DNA of 15,980 nucleotides, taken from Candidatus Levyibacteriota bacterium. Its GTDB lineage: Bacteria; Patescibacteriota; Microgenomatia; Levybacterales; UBA12049. Location: positions 1-15,980 of the forward strand of contig JAGOUP010000006.1 in NCBI GenBank assembly GCA_018061205.1, given 5' to 3'. Of the stretch, positions 11,412 to 15,980 are shown one piece after another. Under the pieces are notes generated by a model. It saw only the letters and a list, made by a program, of their open reading frames with translations. It did not search any database and had not been told where the DNA came from. Position 1 is the stretch's first letter; each line of letters starts with the position of its first letter. Position numbers and translations under genes: made by a program.

Positions 11412-13067
11412 CTACCAACTTTGTCGGATGTGCTTCATCGCGAAGTCCATATCACCTCTGACTTTTTTGCGGGGGTTAAAAATGCCTTTTGGATCAAAGA
11501 TGTCTTTGGTTTTTTCAAAAAGTGTCACTATTTCGCGACCATACATATCTTCCAAAAATGGTGTGCGAATCAACCCATCATTGTGTTCTCCACTGTTGGA
11601 TCCTTTATACGAAATGACTAAATCAAAGACTTCTTTTGAAAGTTTTGGGACGATATCTTGCTGAGTTTTGTCTTTTAGATCAATAAGCGGAATAATATGA
11701 AAATTCCCATTTCCTGCATGACCTGCAATCGTATAAATAAGGGATGGGTATTTTGCAAAAATTGCGTTGAGCTTTGGCAAAAATTCTGGTAAATGATCAG
11801 GATTCACCACAAAATCATCAATAAATGGTGACGCATATTTGTCTTTTATCTTATTTCGCAAAAGGTTGAAACTTTCTCTTCTGATCAACCAGTATTTTTT
11901 TTCTTTTTCTTCAGTTGGTAAAACAGTGAGTTTTGGATGAAATGCTTGGAGTTTTCCTTCTAGCTCTGCTATTTTTTTATTCATTCCATCCACGTCATCA
12001 TCAGTAAATTCAGCCTGGATAACGAGTTTTGGCAAATGGTGCATCCATTCCATCATGAATTCTGGTAAAAACTGATAAAATGTTTGCACTATACTTTTAC
12101 TACCAAGTTTTTCACCAAATCCACCAAAATACTTCAACGCCAATTTGAGTGTTTTGTCATCATACATTTCCAAACTTTCAGGAGCATATGGCAAAATCGT
12201 ATTGATGACTTCACCCAAGTGAGATAAATCCCACAAATCCATCACCAACATTTCTTTGTGTTTTCTGACGGGAACGAGCTGTACTGTTGCATCCAACATC
12301 AGCCCGAGTGTTCCTTGTGCACCCACAAACAATTTGGTCAAATCAAAGATGCCTTTTTCTTTGTCGTAGACATTCCATAAATAGTATCCTGCCGAATTTT
12401 TCGAAACAGCTGGTTTGGCATTTTTAATCAGTTCATAGTTCGTCGTTAGTAGTTCATAGATCTTTTTATATACCTCTCCTTCAAAAGTGGTAAGTTTTAA
12501 TTTTTCCTGTAATTCATTTTCATTAAGAGATTGAAACTCATACGTATTTCCATCGGATAAAACCATTGTCATTTTTCGAACATAATCCTCTGCTTTCCCA
12601 TACTGCAAAGACTTTTCTCCTCCTGCATTGTTGTTGATGATTCCTCCCATAGCACATATCTCTCGAGATGATGGGTATGGCGCATACAACATGCCCTTTT
12701 CTAGGGTCTGTTTTTCAAAATCACGATAATACACACCGGGTTCAACTGTTGCCAAATCTCCTTCAATCGTTGCAGGATGGTTGTAATACTTGAGAAACCC
12801 AACAACGATTGAATCACTGAGTCCTCCGCCACTCATACATGTAGAAGCAGCACGTGCAGTAAGAGATAAATCAGGAACATCGTTTTTATGCTGATTCACA
12901 AATGCCACGAGGGATTTGACATCATCTGCATCTTTGGGAAACACAACGACTTGCGGCGTGAGGGAGAAAATACTGGCATCATGATTATAAGCAGTCAATG
13001 TCTCAGCTGACACATCGACATCACCTTTGATGACTTTCTTTAATTCTTCGAGCAGGTTGGTATCCAT
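11412..13067 (-). CDS. FAD-linked oxidase, GlcD/D-lactate dehydrogenase type
   Basis: A 551-aa flavoprotein that should oxidise a 2-hydroxyacid (glycolate, D-lactate or similar). The PCMH-type FAD domain spans about 36-215, with VVVFPKDADDV, a pyrophosphate loop at TARAASTCMSGGGLSD (70-85) and ICAMGGIINNNAGG (137-150) then YGKAEDYV. The C-terminal FAD-oxidase domain includes GHAGNGNFHIIPL (usual form GDGNxH) and GEHNDGLIRTPFLEDMYG (usual EHGDG), ending in IFDPKGIFNPRKKV. The Fe-S domain fused or partnered in many D-lactate dehydrogenases is absent, and no GlcE/GlcF-like partner is in the window, so the electron acceptor is unknown. Glycerate kinase and transketolase upstream suggest hydroxyacid and sugar-phosphate metabolism. 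Repeats of the same family lie at both ends. Confidence 0.85.
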   Translation of the reverse strand: MDTNLLEELKKVIKGDVDVSAETLTAYNHDASIFSLTPQVVVFPKDADDVKSLVAFVNQHKNDVPDLSLTARAASTCMSGGGLSDSIVVGFLKYYNHPATIEGDLATVEPGVYYRDFEKQTLEKGMLYAPYPSSREICAMGGIINNNAGGEKSLQYGKAEDYVRKMTMVLSDGNTYEFQSLNENELQEKLKLTTFEGEVYKKIYELLTTNYELIKNAKPAVSKNSAGYYLWNVYDKEKGIFDLTKLFVGAQGTLGLMLDATVQLVPVRKHKEMLVMDLWDLSHLGEVINTILPYAPESLEMYDDKTLKLALKYFGGFGEKLGSKSIVQTFYQFLPEFMMEWMHHLPKLVIQAEFTDDDVDGMNKKIAELEGKLQAFHPKLTVLPTEEKEKKYWLIRRESFNLLRNKIKDKYASPFIDDFVVNPDHLPEFLPKLNAIFAKYPSLIYTIAGHAGNGNFHIIPLIDLKDKTQQDIVPKLSKEVFDLVISYKGSNSGEHNDGLIRTPFLEDMYGREIVTLFEKTKDIFDPKGIFNPRKKVRGDMDFAMKHIRQSW

Positions 13068-13084
13068 ATTATTTGTATTCTCGT

Positions 13085-13166
13085 TGTCATGCTGAATTTA
13101 TTTCAGCATCTCTAATGTAATCCTGGTTTATTTAGAACTAGATCCTGAAACAAGTTCAGGATGACA
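13085..13166. repeat. REP-like double-hairpin repeat, copy 2
   Basis: Same family and orientation as the copy at 11334. Arms are at 13085-13111 and 13140-13166; the second arm is identical to the second arm of copy 1. The first arm has an AT-rich loop variant (GAATTTATTTC) that still pairs. It lies 11 bp after the transketolase C-half stop and 17 bp before the oxidase start, nearly the same placement as copy 1. Confidence 0.8.
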
Positions 13167-13177
13167 TTGCCAAAGAA

Positions 13178-14170
13178 TTACTTCTTTCTACCAAGCACTT
13201 TCTTCACCGCTTCTTTCACTGCATTTTTATCGACATGATATTTTTTCATCAGCTCTTTCAGACTTCCTGATTCTGCAAAGGTGTTTTGGAGTCCGACAAA
13301 TTCCATAGGTGTTGGGGCATTTTTGGCGAGTACCTCAGCGATAGCACTCCCCATGCCTCCCATGACTTGGTGATCTTCAATGGTTACCACTGCTCCTGTT
13401 TTCGTTGCTAGTTCAATCACTGTTTTTTCATCCAGTGGTTTGATATTGGCGACATTGGCAACAATGACTTGGATGCCTTCTGCTTCTAACTCTTTGGCAG
13501 CAAGAAGTGCTTGGTAGACCATATACCCGGTACCAAAAATTGTGACAACGGGATTGTCTGAAATCCAAAATTGCGCAATTTTGGTCGGGTCGTAGGGGGT
13601 GTCATCTGTTGTCATAACAGGAGTTTTTTCTCTGGTGTAGCGAAGATACGTTGGACGAGTATTTTTGCCAGAATCAATCGTTGCCTTTCTCGCTTCGATA
13701 GCATCAGCAGGAACAATAACATCCATGAGTGGCCAACAACGAGTGATAGCGATATCTTCTGTTGCTTGGTGTGTTGCTCCATCAGGACCTGTGGCAATAC
13801 CACTGTGATGTCCTGCTACTTTCACATTTGATTCATTATAGACAACAGTGGTTCTGATGGTCTCCCAGTTTTTTCCTGGGGAAAAAGTCGCATAGGAGGC
13901 AATAAACACTGTTTTGCCAGTCACACCAAGTCCTGCTGCAACTGCTGCCATATTTTGCTCTGCAACTCCCACATCAAAAAATCGCTCAGGGAATTTTTTG
14001 GCAAATGCATCACATTTTGTGCTTTCAGAAAGGTCGGCAGTCAGCACGACAACATTTGGATCAGCATCACCAAGCACCACCAATCCTTCACCAAAACCAG
14101 CCCGAGTTGGCGCAACAGAAACATCCTCATCGAACATTTTTTCATTTAATTTTAATGCTTTGTTTAACAT
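13178..14170 (-). CDS. Transketolase, C-terminal subunit (split enzyme)
   Basis: 330 aa covering the pyrimidine-binding (Pyr) and C-terminal domains of transketolase. TRAGFGEGLV, ADLSEST and DVGVAEQNMAAVAAGL carry the conserved Glu (VAEQN) that activates the thiamine diphosphate aminopyrimidine. ATFSPGKNWETIRTTV and HHSGIATGPDGATHQATEDIA follow. The C-terminal domain has a transferase-like VTIEDHQVMGGMGSAIAEV. Together with the N half next door it forms the 2-carbon transferring enzyme of the pentose phosphate pathway; split transketolases are common in Archaea and several bacterial phyla. A Lys-rich tail ends the protein. The start codon follows a 110-nt AT-rich repeat with no Shine-Dalgarno. 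Deoxyxylulose-phosphate synthase-type or other ThDP enzymes are less likely. Confidence 0.9.
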   Translation of the reverse strand: MLNKALKLNEKMFDEDVSVAPTRAGFGEGLVVLGDADPNVVVLTADLSESTKCDAFAKKFPERFFDVGVAEQNMAAVAAGLGVTGKTVFIASYATFSPGKNWETIRTTVVYNESNVKVAGHHSGIATGPDGATHQATEDIAITRCWPLMDVIVPADAIEARKATIDSGKNTRPTYLRYTREKTPVMTTDDTPYDPTKIAQFWISDNPVVTIFGTGYMVYQALLAAKELEAEGIQVIVANVANIKPLDEKTVIELATKTGAVVTIEDHQVMGGMGSAIAEVLAKNAPTPMEFVGLQNTFAESGSLKELMKKYHVDKNAVKEAVKKVLGRKK

Positions 14171-14280
14171 AGACGAATTTTCAATTTTTAATTTTCAATT
14201 TGAAATGAAATTGAAATAATTTAATTTTTAAATTTTAAACATTTAGTTTTCATTGAAAATTTCAAATTTCGAATTTTAAA
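14171..14280. repeat. AT-rich palindromic spacer, left of transketolase N half
   Basis: About 110 nt made of AATTTTCAATTT / GAAATTTCAAA words, nearly free of G and C. The 19-mer at 14237-14255 is the complement of 15206-15224 with one mismatch, and AATTTGAAATG at 14197-14207 recurs at 2214-2224. It is thus an inverted copy of the spacer at the other side of the transketolase N half. Confidence 0.7.
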
Positions 14281-15174
14281 TTATACTGTCATTTTATTGA
14301 GTTCTTCTTCAATTTTCTTCAACTCTTCCAGTGCTATTTTGGCTTGGTCTCCTTTTTTTGGGGCACCAGCTACTTCTAACAGATCTGGTGGATTACCATG
14401 CCACATATAATTGTTCTCCATATAACTGACCCCTTTCCCAGGAACTGTATTGGCGATAATCATCACTGGTCTATCCTGTATGGCTTTTGCTTCACCAATC
14501 GCGTCAACAATCTGTCGCATGTTATTCCCATCTATATCGATCACTGCCCAGTTGAATGCTTCATATTTTGCTTTGAAAGGCTCCAGTGGCATGACCTCTT
14601 CAGTTGATCCATCTATTTGGATATAATTCCGATCTATGATTTGAATCAGATTGGAAAGTTTGTATTTTCCCGCCATCATCGCTGCTTCCCAGGTGTTGCC
14701 TTCTTGATGCTCACCATCAGACGTCAATGCATAGGTAACATAATTCTTTTTATCCATTTGTCCTGCCATGGCAATACCGATAGCTTGAGACAATCCCTCA
14801 CCGAGTGGTCCTGATGTGGTTTCAACACCTGGCAAAACTGTTCTATGTGGATGTCCTTGGAGTCTTGAATCTATTTTGCGAAGTGTCATGAGTTCTTCTA
14901 CGGGGAAAAATCCGCTCAAGGCCATCGCGGCATATCGCACAGGACAAATATGTCCATTTGATAACACGATACGATCACGATCTGCCCAATCTGGATTTTT
15001 TGGATCTTGTTTTGCACTATGAAAATACAACGCCGCAAAAATATCCGCCATACCCAGAGGACCTCCGGGGTGTCCTGATTTTGCCTCAGTCAACATCTCA
15101 ATAACCAGTTGTCTGATCTTGTTAGCCTTTTTTTCCAGTTCGAGTATTTGTTTGTCAGTAATATCTAAAGTCAT
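14281..15174 (-). CDS. Transketolase, N-terminal subunit (split enzyme)
   Basis: 297 aa covering the PP domain, which binds the diphosphate end of thiamine diphosphate. SGHPGGPLGMADIFAALYFH near residues 34-53 and GHPHRTVLPGVETTSGPLGEGLSQAIG around 106-132 are strongly conserved. SDGEHQEG...N (about 152-177) is the Mg/ThDP motif (GDGExxEG...N in most enzymes; here S replaces the first G). GNPP, with MWH just before it, is also conserved in this half. The C half follows at once, so the two should form a heterotetramer. Start at ATG 15172-15174; no Shine-Dalgarno, because the upstream spacer is entirely AT repeat. Confidence 0.9.
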   Translation of the reverse strand: MTLDITDKQILELEKKANKIRQLVIEMLTEAKSGHPGGPLGMADIFAALYFHSAKQDPKNPDWADRDRIVLSNGHICPVRYAAMALSGFFPVEELMTLRKIDSRLQGHPHRTVLPGVETTSGPLGEGLSQAIGIAMAGQMDKKNYVTYALTSDGEHQEGNTWEAAMMAGKYKLSNLIQIIDRNYIQIDGSTEEVMPLEPFKAKYEAFNWAVIDIDGNNMRQIVDAIGEAKAIQDRPVMIIANTVPGKGVSYMENNYMWHGNPPDLLEVAGAPKKGDQAKIALEELKKIEEELNKMTV

Positions 15175-15280
15175 AAGTAATTTTCAATTTGAAATTTTTA
15201 ATTTTCAATGAAATCTAAATGTTTTAAATTTTAATTTTAAAATATTCATTTCAAATTTCAAATTGAAAATTTCAAATTAA
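15175..15280. repeat. AT-rich palindromic spacer, right of transketolase N half
   Basis: 106 nt of the same AT-rich family. Its ends are inverted: TTTTCAATTTGAAATT near 15181 and AAATTGAAAATTTCAAATTA at 15260-15279. The latter occurs exactly at 2647-2666 beside the four-helix-bundle gene. It holds the 19-mer core at 15206-15224 shared with the left spacer on the opposite strand. Confidence 0.7.
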
Positions 15281-15980
15281 TCACACAGTGATTTTTGCGA
15301 CAATCATCAAATCCGATACGTTTGATTCTAGTTTGTCTGTCCAGATACCGTCTCCTGTTTTATCGAAAAATTCATAACTATTATCATCATCCAAATATGC
15401 TTTTTCGTCAAGACCTAATTTTTGGGCTGTTGCTACTGTCTCTTTGTCTCCTATAGCTCCAGCAAAATGATACATATCCATCCCATCTGAATCAAATGAC
15501 ACAATGAGTGTATCATCTTTCACAAAGGGTAATGCTGCCAAAACAAGCGTTTGATTCCTCCCACCTTTACCACTCCCTGTTACTTTGACTGTTGTCTCTC
15601 CACCAACGAGTAATACTTCATTTGCTTGGGTTTCTCTGATCAACTGCTCACCGACGACTTTTGCATCTCCCTGGAATTTGTCGGAATAAATACGAGGTTT
15701 TACACCAAGCTCATTTGCTTTTTCCTCCATCGCAGAAAGTGCTGTCATGTTGCTCACCATGATGAAATTTGAGACATTGGTGAAATATTTGTCATCTGTT
15801 ACCGTATCCTGAAAATCTTCAGCTGTGACAATAGCACTATCTATGCTAAATGTTTCTAGTGTTTTTTTGACATCATCCATAGTCGTCGTATCTTTCACTG
15901 TTGGTCCTGATGCTATAACAGACATATTATTTCCCGGGACATCGGAAAACAGCAGACTCACGATACGTGCAGGATAGAGA
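15281..15980 (-). CDS. Glycerate 2-kinase, MOFRL family (5' end outside window)
   Basis: About 233 C-terminal residues are visible; the frame runs off the window edge, and a GTG at 15961 is only an internal codon because coding similarity continues upstream (YPARIVSLLFSDVPGNN). VSLLFSDVPG-N-N-x-SVIASGPTVKD is the signature of the GckA/TtuD-type glycerate kinases that make 2-phosphoglycerate from D-glycerate and ATP. VLLVGGETTVKVTGSGKGGRNQ is the typical MOFRL-domain start. The last part departs from the family: SDGMDMYHFAGAIGD where DGTDGxTDAAGA is usual, and IWTDKLESNVSDLMIV where TGPTGTNVNDL is usual. The fold is kept but active-site loops may differ, so substrate or activity may have changed. 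It is the first gene of the minus-strand array seen here. Confidence 0.8.
   Translation of the reverse strand, partial: LYPARIVSLLFSDVPGNNMSVIASGPTVKDTTTMDDVKKTLETFSIDSAIVTAEDFQDTVTDDKYFTNVSNFIMVSNMTALSAMEEKANELGVKPRIYSDKFQGDAKVVGEQLIRETQANEVLLVGGETTVKVTGSGKGGRNQTLVLAALPFVKDDTLIVSFDSDGMDMYHFAGAIGDKETVATAQKLGLDEKAYLDDDNSYEFFDKTGDGIWTDKLESNVSDLMIVAKITV

Noticed and set aside
13178..15174. Deoxyxylulose-phosphate synthase or pyruvate dehydrogenase E1 instead of transketolase.
   Set aside because: The N half has the transketolase SGHPGGPLG and HRTVLPGVETTSGPLGEGL pattern and the split matches known transketolase halves.
15959..15961. GTG 15961 as glycerate kinase start.
   Set aside because: Family similarity continues upstream to the window edge, so the gene is cut by the window rather than starting here.
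1..15980. UGA recoding as in Gracilibacteria/Absconditabacteria.
   Set aside because: TGA ends the 8574 gene and the glycerate kinase at natural C-termini, and no in-frame TGA is needed in conserved genes.

Overview
The window looks like a chromosomal segment of a Patescibacteria (Candidate Phyla Radiation) bacterium, probably of the Parcubacteria/Microgenomates type. This is an inference from content: AT-rich DNA, a 23S-rRNA-intervening-type four-helix-bundle protein, an SdrD-like surface protein ending in VWQEVAP, a split transketolase, tRNAs without encoded CCA, and short palindromic repeats filling the gaps. TGA is used as a stop, so the UGA-recoding lineages are unlikely.

Layout. Positions 1-3959 hold the tail of one surface-type protein, a complete secreted SdrD-like protein, a four-helix-bundle gene bounded by AT-rich repeat words, and an unusual fusion of an S26-type peptidase domain to a nucleotidyltransferase. 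On the minus strand, 3883-5931 encodes a membrane-anchored alkaline-phosphatase-superfamily phosphodiesterase. It is separated by only 21 bp from a divergent cysteine-free PP-loop ATPase (5953-6627). Positions 6632-6850 carry a strong promoter and a 180-nt RNA closed by a 16-bp stem, similar in outline to 6S RNA.

Positions 6948-8538 form a tRNA/translation cluster: tRNA-Thr(TGT), a free-standing NUMOD3/PD-(D/E)XK homing-type endonuclease, tRNA-Tyr(GTA), a short palindromic insertion that duplicates the tRNA-Tyr 3' end, tRNA-Thr(GGT), rpmG (bL33, too short for automatic ORF lists) and tRNA-Trp(CCA). An unrecognised 204-aa protein, a YggT-like membrane protein and a TIM-barrel sugar-phosphate isomerase/AP-endonuclease-like protein follow on the plus strand.

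Positions 10761-15980 are five minus-strand genes in the order glycerate 2-kinase (cut by the window edge), transketolase N half, transketolase C half, FAD-linked oxidase (GlcD/D-lactate dehydrogenase type) and thymidine kinase. The kinase, transketolase and oxidase suggest 2-/3-carbon hydroxyacid and pentose-phosphate metabolism. Each of the four spacers is 96-110 nt long and is filled almost entirely by a palindromic repeat: two AT-rich ones around the transketolase N half and two REP-like double hairpins around the oxidase.

Several genes (rpmG, 8574, 9759, 5953 and the divergent phosphodiesterase) have a -10 box 6-8 nt before the start codon, which predicts leaderless mRNAs. The large surface protein instead has a classical Shine-Dalgarno.
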